Assembly (NCBI GenBank): GCA_902612125.1
Contig: CACMBV010000004.1
Location: 54,358-118,357, forward strand
From: an uncultured Verrucomicrobiota bacterium
GTDB lineage: Bacteria; Verrucomicrobiota; Verrucomicrobiia; Opitutales; Seribacteraceae
Reading direction: 5' to 3'
DNA length: 64,000 nt
Below the pieces are notes generated by a model. It saw only the letters and a list, made by a program, of their open reading frames with translations. It was not told where the DNA came from and did not search any database. Numbering within the stretch: position 1 is the stretch's first letter; each line of letters opens with the position of its first letter. This document shows positions 53,440 to 62,700 of this stretch, one piece after another. Both the position numbers and the translations under genes were made by a program.

Positions 53440-54878
53440 GCCTAAAGTCCCAAATTTTGCCTCCCTCCATTTGCGATGAAAACACGGATTTGAGCCAATA
53501 TGTTAATGATTTAATAACCCGCTCACGGAGTGAACAAAATTCACATTTTCTCTCCGTGACCATCGAGACTGATTATTCAGATCCTCTGGCAATTCTGGAG
53601 AGCATTCACCAAAGAAATATACCCATATGTTATCTCGAAAAACCGACAAACGAGTTCTCTATTGCGGCTGGAGAGTATCTTAGTGTTGCAAGATTTGCGG
53701 GTCCACAACGATTTCAGGAGGCCCAAATATGGGCAGACCAAATACTCAGTCAAACCGTGGTAGCGGGTGACCATAAGATTGCTGGTACAGGCCCCACCCT
53801 CTTCCTTTCGGCAACTTTTGAAAATGCCCCGGAAAATCCAAACCTGCCTCCTCCTCTGGAAATCTTTTTACCCAGGTGGCAAGTACTCAGAAAAGAAGGA
53901 TATAATTTTCTAGTCTTCAATGTAGAAATTACCCCTGAGTCATCTTCAAGTAATATCATCAGGGAATTCAAAGACCAAACTGCCAAGATTAAGGGCTTAC
54001 GTTTCAACAGCCTAACTGCTAGCGACCCAAGGAAGGTCAAAGTAGGAAGCCCGGAAGAAAATTATGATTATGAAAATGGTGTGGCTGAAGCATTGCTTGA
54101 AATTAGGAAAAAGAAGTTGTCCAAAATAGTTTTATCCAGGCAACTCACTTTCAGCACGGATGCCCCTCTCCCCCCATTTCCCATTGCCCATTGTTTACGG
54201 GAGAAATTTTCCGATTGTCATACCTTTTGCATTTCACAACCAGATCAGGGATTGATGGTGGGTGCCACCCCAGAAACTTTATTGCGAACTACTGGAAATT
54301 CTTTTGAGACTGAGGCGTTGGCTGGTTCCGCACCCCGTGGACTTTCAGCCGGGAAAGACGCCCACTGGGGAAAAACTCTCCTGGGTCGGGAGAAAGAAAT
54401 TCTTGAACACAAACTTGTTATACAAAGTATATTGAGACGCCTCGCTTCCATTGGCATTGAAAATTGCAAGGAAGGGAGGTCCAGAGTTTTAAGACTGGCA
54501 AATCTTCAACATGCCAAAACTCCCCTTAAGGCAAAACCTGTCCATGGAATTCATCCCTTCGAAGCACTTTCCGCCCTGCATCCAACACCGGCCATGGGAG
54601 GATCTCCCCGGGAAGTTGCCCTGCCACTTGTTGAAAAAATAGAGCAAAAACCACGGACCTGGTATTCCGGGGTAACCGGTTGGATCGATAACCGGGGAAG
54701 AGGAGAATTCGTCGTACCCATCCGATGCGGAAAGATTCTGCCCAATAAACTTACACTTTATGCAGGGGCAGGTCTGGTGGAAGGCTCCAACCCTCAACAG
54801 GAGAAAAAAGAGACCGATTGGAAACTGCAAGCAATGCTTGAAGTTATCACGGGAAGAACTACTCTTCCCGAATCGTGA
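53436..54878 (+). CDS. menF: Isochorismate synthase
   Basis: A 480-residue chorismate-binding enzyme. The N-terminal region is variable; the catalytic part has KIVLSRQLTFSTDAPLPP, MVGATPETLLRTTGNSFETE, ALAGSAPRG, HPFEALSALHPTPAMGGSPR, and WYSGVTGWIDNRGRGEFVVP. This fits MenF/EntC isochorismate synthases. The next gene is menD, which supports a menaquinone rather than siderophore role. It overlaps yidD by 4 bases and menD by 4 bases (GTGA). Confidence 0.92.
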   Translation: MSLKSQILPPSICDENTDLSQYVNDLITRSRSEQNSHFLSVTIETDYSDPLAILESIHQRNIPICYLEKPTNEFSIAAGEYLSVARFAGPQRFQEAQIWADQILSQTVVAGDHKIAGTGPTLFLSATFENAPENPNLPPPLEIFLPRWQVLRKEGYNFLVFNVEITPESSSSNIIREFKDQTAKIKGLRFNSLTASDPRKVKVGSPEENYDYENGVAEALLEIRKKKLSKIVLSRQLTFSTDAPLPPFPIAHCLREKFSDCHTFCISQPDQGLMVGATPETLLRTTGNSFETEALAGSAPRGLSAGKDAHWGKTLLGREKEILEHKLVIQSILRRLASIGIENCKEGRSRVLRLANLQHAKTPLKAKPVHGIHPFEALSALHPTPAMGGSPREVALPLVEKIEQKPRTWYSGVTGWIDNRGRGEFVVPIRCGKILPNKLTLYAGAGLVEGSNPQQEKKETDWKLQAMLEVITGRTTLPES

Positions 54879-56572
54879 AAGAAACCCCCGACGAAATAGC
54901 CCGAGCCAACTTTGTGTTTGGTGCTTGTTTCGCCAAGACTCTCTCTCGTTTAGGATTACAAACGATTTATTTCTCTCCGGGATCCCGCTCCACTCCCCTA
55001 GTTATTGGTATCGAAAGGTACTCTGCTATACAATTAATTCCCGTTCTGGACGAACGAAGCGCAAGCTTTATAGCCCTCGGTCAAAGCAAGCAAACAAATG
55101 CTCCGGTTGGACTGATTTGCACTTCGGGGTCTGCTCTCACTCACTGGTTTCCGGCTGTCACGGAAGCATCGCATTCCGGAATCCCTCTTCTTTTATTTTC
55201 CGCAGACCGTCCGCCTGAATTGCAAGACTGCGGTGCAGGTCAAACCATTTACCAGCAAAATCTTTTTGGAAGTTTTGTCCGCCAATTTCATCAGGTCAAA
55301 GTTCCCCAACTAAGGGAGGACTTCAAGGCGCAATTGATCACGACTCTTCAAAGTGCTTATCAGGAATCAACTGGACTAAATCCAGGACCCGTACACTTGA
55401 ATTTTCCATTTCGTGAACCATTTCTACCCCGTTCCTTAGGTATAACGGATCCGCCAATCCCGCATTCGATTTGTAGATTGGAGGGAAAGGATTATCCATC
55501 CACATGCAACGAGATTAGTGAACAAATATCCGGCTATGAGCGACCCCTGATTATTGCTGGACAAAATGTGACCTCAAAAGACATTGAACCATGGCTCAAA
55601 ACCCCCACAGTACCGATACTTTGCGACGCCCTCTCATCGGTTCGGCAAAGCGATGCCAGCAACACGATCTTGCGGTATGAAAACCTTTTACGAGATCCTC
55701 AATTTACGCAAAATGGCAAGCCGGATCTACTTGTTGCCTTGGGAGCTTTACCCACTTCCAAAACCCTACGCAGTTGGATTACTAGCTTAACCATCCCAAG
55801 AATCGTAATTGAACCCAGAGGCATCAATATCGACCCGATTCCCTCTGAAAGTAGCAGTTTTCAACTTGGATTCGATCACTTGAAAGAGATACGATTGCCA
55901 TCCCCTGAAAAAGATTGGCTGGCATACTGGGCTGATGCGGAAAAGCAGGTACAGGCCAAAATAGATCTGGCTTTCTCTAGCGAACTAGCTCAGTTCGAAG
56001 GCAAACTCGCCTACCTGCTTTCTCTTTACCTGCCAACTGACTCGAATTTATTTGTGGCGAACAGTATGCCGATCCGTGATCTCGAATGGTTCTGGAAAAA
56101 AAACGGTGCCGCACTCCGTCTTTTCGGAAATCGCGGAGTTAATGGAATTGACGGGACTTTGGGAACGGCACTGGGCATGGCCCAAGGAACATCAGTACCA
56201 AACTATCTTCTTACTGGCGAACTTGGCTTCCTTCACGACTCGAATGCCTTGCTCTTTGCCAAACAGTTTACCGGTGCTTTAACTGTTTTTTTGATCAATA
56301 ACGATGGAGGCGGTATTTTTGAACATTTACCTATTTCGAATGAACCAGAATTTGAAAAATGCTTTGCCACACCACAAAAGTTTGATCTCTCCAAGCTTTG
56401 TGCCAGCTTTGGAATCCAATACTCCTTGGAAACAGACTGGAAGCAGATTATTGAGAAAATCAAAAAGCCCATCTCTAAGGGTATCGAAGTGATTGAAATT
56501 CCAACTGACCGAAAAAAAGACCGGCAAACCCGTCACCAACTTCTTTCCATTTCCCCAAGCTCTGATGCCTGA
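54875..56572 (+). CDS. menD: SEPHCHC synthase, menaquinone biosynthesis MenD
   Basis: A 565-residue thiamine diphosphate enzyme. It starts with GTG at 54875, overlapping menF. Landmarks are YFSPGSRSTPLVIGIE at the N-terminus, LICTSGSALTHWFPAV, SADRPPELQDCGAGQTI, GPVHLNFPFREP and the ThDP half-site LTGELGFLHDSNALL followed by FLINNDGGGIFEHLP. MenD joins isochorismate with 2-oxoglutarate. Menaquinone genes menB, menC, menE and menA are not in the window. The stop overlaps the mutM ATG by 8 bases. Confidence 0.95.
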   Translation: MKETPDEIARANFVFGACFAKTLSRLGLQTIYFSPGSRSTPLVIGIERYSAIQLIPVLDERSASFIALGQSKQTNAPVGLICTSGSALTHWFPAVTEASHSGIPLLLFSADRPPELQDCGAGQTIYQQNLFGSFVRQFHQVKVPQLREDFKAQLITTLQSAYQESTGLNPGPVHLNFPFREPFLPRSLGITDPPIPHSICRLEGKDYPSTCNEISEQISGYERPLIIAGQNVTSKDIEPWLKTPTVPILCDALSSVRQSDASNTILRYENLLRDPQFTQNGKPDLLVALGALPTSKTLRSWITSLTIPRIVIEPRGINIDPIPSESSSFQLGFDHLKEIRLPSPEKDWLAYWADAEKQVQAKIDLAFSSELAQFEGKLAYLLSLYLPTDSNLFVANSMPIRDLEWFWKKNGAALRLFGNRGVNGIDGTLGTALGMAQGTSVPNYLLTGELGFLHDSNALLFAKQFTGALTVFLINNDGGGIFEHLPISNEPEFEKCFATPQKFDLSKLCASFGIQYSLETDWKQIIEKIKKPISKGIEVIEIPTDRKKDRQTRHQLLSISPSSDA

Positions 56573-57359
56573 ACTTGCTGAAGTTGCATATGCCTGTGGC
56601 CAATGGAATCCGGGCATTGGAAAAGTCGTAAAAGAAGTTTACGCCAATCCTTATTCTCGGGTTTATCGGGATCTTTCAAGAGATTGTGTAGTTTCTGAAT
56701 TAACCAAAGCCAAACTTATCTCTTCCGCAACTCATGGGAAACAAATGCTTTTCAAACTTAGTGGACACAGGTGGTTGGGCATTCACCTGGGCATGACTGG
56801 GAGCCTGCAGATTGAAGGCTCCAACTATCAAAGTCACAAACACGACGCATTGATTCTGTTCCAGTCAAAACAAGCACTCATCTTTCGGGACCCAAGGCAA
56901 TTTGGTCGCCTCCGTATGCATATTGGCAATAATGCTCCTCCCTGGTGGAGTGAACTTCCAGTTTCGATGCTGGATCAAAGGTTCAAGCCATCCGTTTTAT
57001 CAACCGCTCTTTCTCGCCACGGTAAAAGACCCGTCAAAGCTCTTCTCCTTGATCAAAGATACTTTCAGGGCATGGGAAACTGGATGGCGGATGAAGTGCT
57101 TTGGCGTGCCCACATTCACCCCGCTCGAAAATGTGCAGAAATTAGTTCCGCGGAAGGTAAAAAATTATTTACGAAAATTAAATTCGTGGTCAAAGGAGCC
57201 ATGCATTCGGTAGGTAAGCATGGTGGCGATCCACCAAAAGGCTGGTTATTTCATGTACGCTGGAAAAATGGGGGCATTTGTCCGAAGACCAAAACCCCGC
57301 TTGCCCGAGAAGAGATCGGTGGTAGGACCAGTTGTTGGTCTCCCGTACTTCAAAAATGA
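56565..57359 (+). CDS. mutM: Formamidopyrimidine-DNA glycosylase family protein with incomplete zinc finger
   Basis: A 264-residue Fpg/Nei-family enzyme from ATG 56565; the catalytic Pro1-Glu2 are present (MPELAEV, where typical Fpg has PELPEV). ATHGKQMLFKL, GIHLGMTGSLQIEG, IFRDPRQFGRLRMH and the helix-two-turn-helix region QRYFQGMGNWMADEVLWRAHIHP are intact. The C-terminal zinc finger has only two of four cysteines: GICPKTKTPLAREEIGG and RTSCWSPVLQK; the Arg of GGRT is kept. It removes oxidised bases such as 8-oxoguanine. It converges on ribF with a 5-base gap. Confidence 0.88.
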   Translation: MPELAEVAYACGQWNPGIGKVVKEVYANPYSRVYRDLSRDCVVSELTKAKLISSATHGKQMLFKLSGHRWLGIHLGMTGSLQIEGSNYQSHKHDALILFQSKQALIFRDPRQFGRLRMHIGNNAPPWWSELPVSMLDQRFKPSVLSTALSRHGKRPVKALLLDQRYFQGMGNWMADEVLWRAHIHPARKCAEISSAEGKKLFTKIKFVVKGAMHSVGKHGGDPPKGWLFHVRWKNGGICPKTKTPLAREEIGGRTSCWSPVLQK

Positions 57360-57364
57360 ATGGG

Positions 57365-58315
57365 CTAAAAACTCCTTAGCAATTCGGCCGCTTTTGTCCG
57401 GTCAATCTTGATCTGATCTTTCAACTCATCGAGGGAATCAAATTTTTTTTCCGGACGGATAAAAGACTTCAAGTCCATTTCTACCTCTGATTCATATCCC
57501 CATTCACATTCATCCAGATCAGCCATGGCATGAATCTCAAATTTAGGCAAGGGGGCAGTCTTTTCTACCGTGGGCCGCATCCCATAATTAGCAACGGCAG
57601 GGAGAACCGAACCCGTGATCAGATTCTTTACATGTCCGGCATAAACCCCGTATGCTGGATGAGCTTCGGGCTGCCAATTCAAATTCATGGTGGGAAACCC
57701 AATTGACCGCCCCATCTTTTTACCCGGGAAAACCGTACCGTAAATGCGGTAATTCCTTCCCAGCATCCGGTTAACACTACCAATCTCGCCGGTCATTAAG
57801 GCCTCCCGGATACGTGAACTACTAACAGCGTCAGCGTCCAAATTTTTTGACTCAGCCACCTGAACATACATCCCCATTTTTTCCCCCACCTTTTGAAGAA
57901 ACGAAGAATCACCTTCCCTCCCCTTGCCAAACCTGAAGTTTTCTCCCACGCTCAGTCCTTGCACCGAAGGAATTTTTTCCTTGATAAAGACGCCAAAATC
58001 CGGAGCCGCAATCTCCGCGAACTCATGATCAAAATCCCTTAAAATCACATGATCCACCCCGTAAGAATGCAACATTCTTGCTTTCTGCTGGGCATTCATG
58101 AGCAGAAGAGGAGCACTTTCTGGACGCAAAAAACTGGCGGGATGAAAGGGAAAGGTAAAGGCAACGGACTTTCCGTTAATTTCACGGGCGTGATCTCGTG
58201 AGGCTGCCAAGACTTGTTGATGACCAAGATGAACGCCGTCAAACATACCCAGCGCCAGATTTATCGGCTGAGTAAACTTTCTGCCAAACTGTTCGATGGT
58301 GGAAAAAATTCCCAT
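57365..58315 (-). CDS. ribF: Bifunctional riboflavin kinase / FAD synthetase
   Basis: A 316-residue protein. The N-terminal nucleotidyltransferase domain has LALGMFDGVHLGHQQVL and the ISSSRIR-like VSSSRIREALMTGEIG. The C-terminal kinase domain begins GTVFPGKKMGRSIGFPTMNL with the PTxN-type motif and continues to YGVYAGHV. It makes FMN and FAD from riboflavin. It is the last gene of nrnA-truB-ribF, a frequent trio near rbfA; here the upstream gene is the MFS/PlsC fusion instead. Confidence 0.95.
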   Translation of the reverse strand: MGIFSTIEQFGRKFTQPINLALGMFDGVHLGHQQVLAASRDHAREINGKSVAFTFPFHPASFLRPESAPLLLMNAQQKARMLHSYGVDHVILRDFDHEFAEIAAPDFGVFIKEKIPSVQGLSVGENFRFGKGREGDSSFLQKVGEKMGMYVQVAESKNLDADAVSSSRIREALMTGEIGSVNRMLGRNYRIYGTVFPGKKMGRSIGFPTMNLNWQPEAHPAYGVYAGHVKNLITGSVLPAVANYGMRPTVEKTAPLPKFEIHAMADLDECEWGYESEVEMDLKSFIRPEKKFDSLDELKDQIKIDRTKAAELLRSF

Positions 58316-58318
58316 ACG

Positions 58319-59047
58319 CTAAAATACATGAGCCGGCACGGCTTCTCGGACGGGAATTAATAAAGACTGAAATTCTCCACTTCCCATGGTTTCAATCTCT
58401 TCAAGAGAAGGAACCCCTTCGATGGTAAAATCATTAATTTTGGTCCTGCGCAACGAGGTCAGATGCCCACCACATCCAAGCTTTTGTCCCAAATCATGAA
58501 AAACAGTCCGAACATATGTTCCTTTACTGCAATCCATGTAAAATTGTCCTTCGGGGGAATTCCACCCTCTCAGGGACAATTCGTTGATCCGGATGACCCG
58601 TGGTTCCCGATCCACCGTTTTGCCCTTCCGGGCCATTTTGTAGAGGGGAACCCCGTTTACTTTTTTGGCGGAAAACATCGGGGGTGTCTGGTACTGATCT
58701 CCCAAAAACTCTTTCATCACATCCTCAATCATTTCTGCTGATAAATTTTCGGGTAAACCTTTTTTATTCACCACCTCCCCGTCCGAATCTTGACTGTCCG
58801 TTTCCTCTCCCAGTTTAAAGATGCCTTCATATGCTTTATCAAGATTGATAAGAAATTGAGATACTTTGGTGGCTTTACCGATAAGCATAATCATCAGTCC
58901 TGTGGCTAATGGATCAAGGGTGCCCGCATGACCAATTTTTTTCATATTCAGCTTTTTTCGCAATCGATCCACGATATTGTGTGAAGTGATACCTGACGGT
59001 TTGTCCACAAGAAGAATTCCCTCAAAACCTGATTCTTGTATACCCAT
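58319..59047 (-). CDS. truB: tRNA pseudouridine-55 synthase
   Basis: A 242-residue TruB. The start has [20 protein letters not shown], then [20 protein letters not shown] with the catalytic aspartate in [29 protein letters not shown], and [20 protein letters not shown]. The C-terminal PUA domain is absent or minimal, as in many short bacterial TruB. It makes pseudouridine at position 55 in the T-loop. It directly abuts nrnA (0-base gap) and precedes ribF by 3 bases. Confidence 0.95.
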   Translation of the reverse strand: MGIQESGFEGILLVDKPSGITSHNIVDRLRKKLNMKKIGHAGTLDPLATGLMIMLIGKATKVSQFLINLDKAYEGIFKLGEETDSQDSDGEVVNKKGLPENLSAEMIEDVMKEFLGDQYQTPPMFSAKKVNGVPLYKMARKGKTVDREPRVIRINELSLRGWNSPEGQFYMDCSKGTYVRTVFHDLGQKLGCGGHLTSLRRTKINDFTIEGVPSLEEIETMGSGEFQSLLIPVREAVPAHVF

Positions 59048-60046
59048 CTAAAACCCTTCTTTTTGCACCACTTCCAGGTGTTTCCCTATCTCCTCGACTA
59101 AATCCGGATAAAATTCTTCCAAAGGAATAGTGACATTAAACCCAGCTGCACAGGCATGCCCTCCTCCTTCAAATTTTTTCGCGAGCAGATCGACCCGATA
59201 TTTTTTATCCTTGGCACGAAAACTTCCCTTTATTTTTCCGCATCTATCTTCCACCAGCACTCCTATTTCGACTCCTTCTAAGGATCTTGCATAATCAACA
59301 AAATTCTCTGCGTCCTCTGGCTTGGTGCCAGTTTCCCGGTAAAAACTCTCCCTCACATGTCCAATACAAACGCGGTCATTAAATTCCATTTTAAAACTGG
59401 CTAGAAACTTTTGTAAAAGTTGAACTCTTCCGGGCTTTTCCCTCTCATACAACTCGTGAGCCACCATGGATGGGTTGCAACCGGCCAGACAAAGTCTTCG
59501 ACACACTTCAAAGACGGCGGCATTGGTGCCGGAATAACAGAATTGTCCGGTATCGGTGCAAATTCCCAGATAAAGAGCCTCGGCAGTTATTTGATCGATT
59601 CCTAATTCGGAATCAAAGAAAAATTTTGCCAGAATTTCCCCGGTAGCGGACGCATCGGGCAAGACAAAATTATGCTCTGCAAATTGTGTGTTGGAGACAT
59701 GGTGATCCACATTGAGAAAAACCTCCGGAAAGCGGATTTTCAGCTCTTCCCCTACCCGGGCATGATCAGCACAGTCCACAGTCACAATTTTGTAATTATC
59801 CGTTCCTATACCTTCAGGTTCGCTAAAAGGTGTGTCGCCCAGGAATTTCCGCAGGGTGCGGGGCACGGGATCTTGGTTAACAGCTACGGCTTTGATTCCC
59901 TGGGTTCGTAACATTCGGGTCATGGCAACTTGGGAGCCAATGCAATCACCGTCAGGTCGTCGATGTCCAAGCACCAGAACAGAGGATCCTTTCAATGTGC
60001 CAATAAATTTGGCAAACGATGCAGATTCAGGAAGAAAATTTGTCAT
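59048..60046 (-). CDS. nrnA: DHH/DHHA1 phosphoesterase, NrnA-like oligoribonuclease/pAp phosphatase
   Basis: A 332-residue protein from ATG 60046; a TTG 48 bases upstream is also in frame. The DHH domain has GHRRPDGDCIGSQVAM, TVDCADHARVGEEL, NVDHHVSNTQF and YLGICTDTGQFCYSGT. The DHHA1 domain ends with KFEGGGHACAAGFNV. The family degrades short RNAs and 3'-phosphoadenosine-5'-phosphate. truB follows directly. The assignment to NrnA rather than another DHH subfamily is supported by the truB-ribF context. Confidence 0.9.
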   Translation of the reverse strand: MTNFLPESASFAKFIGTLKGSSVLVLGHRRPDGDCIGSQVAMTRMLRTQGIKAVAVNQDPVPRTLRKFLGDTPFSEPEGIGTDNYKIVTVDCADHARVGEELKIRFPEVFLNVDHHVSNTQFAEHNFVLPDASATGEILAKFFFDSELGIDQITAEALYLGICTDTGQFCYSGTNAAVFEVCRRLCLAGCNPSMVAHELYEREKPGRVQLLQKFLASFKMEFNDRVCIGHVRESFYRETGTKPEDAENFVDYARSLEGVEIGVLVEDRCGKIKGSFRAKDKKYRVDLLAKKFEGGGHACAAGFNVTIPLEEFYPDLVEEIGKHLEVVQKEGF

Positions 60047-60117
60047 AAGTTGGCAGGCAAAAGTGAGTAAACTATTTATCAGAAGCAGGGACAAAGGAAA
60101 AGCTTTGTTCTGAAAGC

Positions 60118-62610
60118 TCAGGAAGAAACCACGAAGCCCTCTTCGTCAAGACCCCGAATTTTGATCTTCTCGTCACCTACCAAGCCCAATATGAAGCAAG
60201 CCTCTTCCTCTATTTGGGTGCTGTATCCAATCAGCAATCGTCCATCCGTGTTTTCTTTGTAAGCCTTCTGCTTGCTCTCACTCTGTTCAACAATGTTCGG
60301 AGCATCACTGGAGGCATTCAAAGTGACCAGTCCGCTTTGCTTGGTTGCAACACCCGTAAGAGTAAGAATTGGAAAGGGAATCGAAGCCCGAACTGACTCA
60401 AGAATATAGGCATCTCCTTGATCATAAATTGATCTCCCCCACAGTATTCCCGCCCATGGTAAAAATTGCCTGAGCCAAACCTCCTCGGTTTTGTGAACCC
60501 TTATTTTCTGATAATCCCAAAAATGAGTTTCCTGCAACCTCATCCAATTACTCAGGACGACCTTCCTTTGCTTCCCCTCCCCTTTGATGACCGCCCTGAT
60601 CTCCGCGACCCAATTTTCCAAATCAAGAATGGTCGCGTTACACTCACCCCTGATCATTCTCTGGAAATCAGGGAATGAAATTTTAACTCCATCCTTTGCC
60701 TGGTAAAAGACTCCCTCTCTTTTTTTGAAGATTTGTTTATTCAACAGATCTTTGATGTAAAGTTGTTTATCCATTCGCTCCGCAAAGGACAGGCGACCAA
60801 GTTCCATCACCGCATTTTGAGATGCAAACTGAGTAATTTCCCTGTGCATCAAGGGCTTACCCACCCTCACCGTTACCCGATACGGAAATGAAATAGGGAA
60901 TTTTTTAAAAAAACGCCCTTGGCTCATGCTAAATACTGAACCCCAGACACCGTCCAGATGAACCGGAATCACCGGTATATTAGCCCTTTGAGCCAAAAGA
61001 ATGGGTCCCCGCATGAAAGGCAGGACAACCCCAATCTGAGAGATCCCACCTTCAGCAAAAACACACAGTGGAAGTCCACCCTTTAGTCTTCTAACCGATT
61101 CCCTTATACTGCGAAGGGATTTCTCGGGGGATACCGTTAAGGTTTTAGTTAATCGGAAGACAAATCGTAAAAGGAAGGAATTCGCCAATCCTGAGTAGGC
61201 CAGGTAGCGAACTTTTCGCGGGAAAACAGCCCCAATGAAAACTGGATCGGCGTACGATAGGTGATTACTGACAAGCAAGCATCCTCCTTCCTTAGGAAAA
61301 TTTTCCATCCCAAAAACATAAAACCGGTAAAAAATACGAAGAAGCATATGGAACCAAGCCCGGAAAAAATCTTCAAGTAGGCTCGCAACAGTCAGCAGTC
61401 CAATGATCACTGCAGGTAGCATAATGACCAGAAGTTCGTCCTTGCCACTCATTCCAACAATATTTGAAAGATACGCATGCAAGAGAATCATGAAAATACC
61501 TGCAAGCTGAGTCAGTAGATTCGAAGCAGCCAAGACTCTTCCCCTTTCATTTTCTTTAGCTTTGTCCTGAATATATCCGTTCAACGGCACAAAAAAAAGG
61601 GCTCCAAAAAAACCGAGGGCCAAACACAACCCGCTAAAGCTATTGGATAAAGGGTTGGATAAACAAAAACCCATAAATACAAATGGCATTCCCATGGCAC
61701 CTATCGCGGAGAGTCCAATTTCGATTCTTCCACGATTCAGATAGGCCACAAAAACACTTCCCACCATGATTCCGACACCTAGCAACAAGAACCAAAAGCC
61801 GTAAAGAGTACCCATACCTATTTTCCCCGCTACCACTTCACCGGAGATTTTCACCAAAACCAAATAAAAAAAACCACCCACGCCCCAAAACCAAGCATCG
61901 CCTAAAGCCGCATACCTTAATTCTTTTCTCTTCAAGAGATAGAACAGATCTTGAAAATGATTGATCATTACCGAGGCCTGAAATGCTTGAGTGCCTGAGA
62001 CCGTAGTCTCGGGGATAGGCCAGGCAATAACCCATGAGAAAAAAGCAAGTATAGAAATGAAACCACAAACCGACAGGGCTGCTCCCCATCCTCCGCGGTT
62101 TTCTACAAGCTGATCGAAAACCATAGCTCCCGCAAAGGCACCACCAAGTATTCCGACCATTGCCAGCATTTCCATAAACCCAACCGCTTTGGCGAGTCTA
62201 TTTGTTCCAATCAGCTCCTTAAGAATGCCTTTTTTTGCAGGGGAAAAAAAAGCAGACTGTACCGACAGGATAAAAAATCCAGCCAAGGAAAACTCAAGAC
62301 TTTGACAAAACAATGAAAACCCCAAAATTCCCAAACCTAATAGCTGTCCAAGCAAGGCAGTGATGATTACCCTTTTTTTGGAAAAACGATCCGTAACCCA
62401 TCCCGCAATCGGGGCGAAAAGGACAAAAGGTATAATTAAAAGAATCGACACCTGTTGATTAACGGTATCCATGCTGGCTTTACCAAATTGTACCGCAGCC
62501 ATGAGGGGTAGCATAGCCTTAATTGCATTATCATTAAAGGCACCAATTGTTTGCGAAATCATTAGTGGCCAAACAACTCGGAATGGCCGATCTTTCGAAC
62601 CAACACTCAC
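60118..62610 (-). CDS. LplT-like MFS transporter fused to PlsC acyltransferase, with unusual C-terminal region
   Basis: About 830 residues from GTG 62610, which has an AGGA site; a TTG at 62664 is also in frame but lacks one. The first 410 residues are a 12-helix MFS domain, with QTIGAFNDNAIKAMLPLM and GWVTDRFSKKRVI, of the LplT lysophospholipid flippase type. A PlsC domain follows (about 425-620) with VSNHLSYADPVF (NHxxxxD) and VFAEGGISQ. The remaining 210 residues do not match a full domain, but KDGVKISFPDFQRM and a GVATKQSGLVTLNASSD segment recall pieces of the acyl-ligase part of Aas. Full Aas-type fusions are about 1100 residues. It probably imports and reacylates lysophospholipids. The next gene is nrnA. 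Confidence 0.85.
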   Translation of the reverse strand: MSVGSKDRPFRVVWPLMISQTIGAFNDNAIKAMLPLMAAVQFGKASMDTVNQQVSILLIIPFVLFAPIAGWVTDRFSKKRVIITALLGQLLGLGILGFSLFCQSLEFSLAGFFILSVQSAFFSPAKKGILKELIGTNRLAKAVGFMEMLAMVGILGGAFAGAMVFDQLVENRGGWGAALSVCGFISILAFFSWVIAWPIPETTVSGTQAFQASVMINHFQDLFYLLKRKELRYAALGDAWFWGVGGFFYLVLVKISGEVVAGKIGMGTLYGFWFLLLGVGIMVGSVFVAYLNRGRIEIGLSAIGAMGMPFVFMGFCLSNPLSNSFSGLCLALGFFGALFFVPLNGYIQDKAKENERGRVLAASNLLTQLAGIFMILLHAYLSNIVGMSGKDELLVIMLPAVIIGLLTVASLLEDFFRAWFHMLLRIFYRFYVFGMENFPKEGGCLLVSNHLSYADPVFIGAVFPRKVRYLAYSGLANSFLLRFVFRLTKTLTVSPEKSLRSIRESVRRLKGGLPLCVFAEGGISQIGVVLPFMRGPILLAQRANIPVIPVHLDGVWGSVFSMSQGRFFKKFPISFPYRVTVRVGKPLMHREITQFASQNAVMELGRLSFAERMDKQLYIKDLLNKQIFKKREGVFYQAKDGVKISFPDFQRMIRGECNATILDLENWVAEIRAVIKGEGKQRKVVLSNWMRLQETHFWDYQKIRVHKTEEVWLRQFLPWAGILWGRSIYDQGDAYILESVRASIPFPILTLTGVATKQSGLVTLNASSDAPNIVEQSESKQKAYKENTDGRLLIGYSTQIEEEACFILGLVGDEKIKIRGLDEEGFVVSS

Positions 62611-62700
62611 TCTTCCAACATTCCTCTTTGTTTCACAAAATGCATTGCATACCGGATTTTCCAATTGCCAAGGGAAATCTAATCATGAACAAAATAACAA

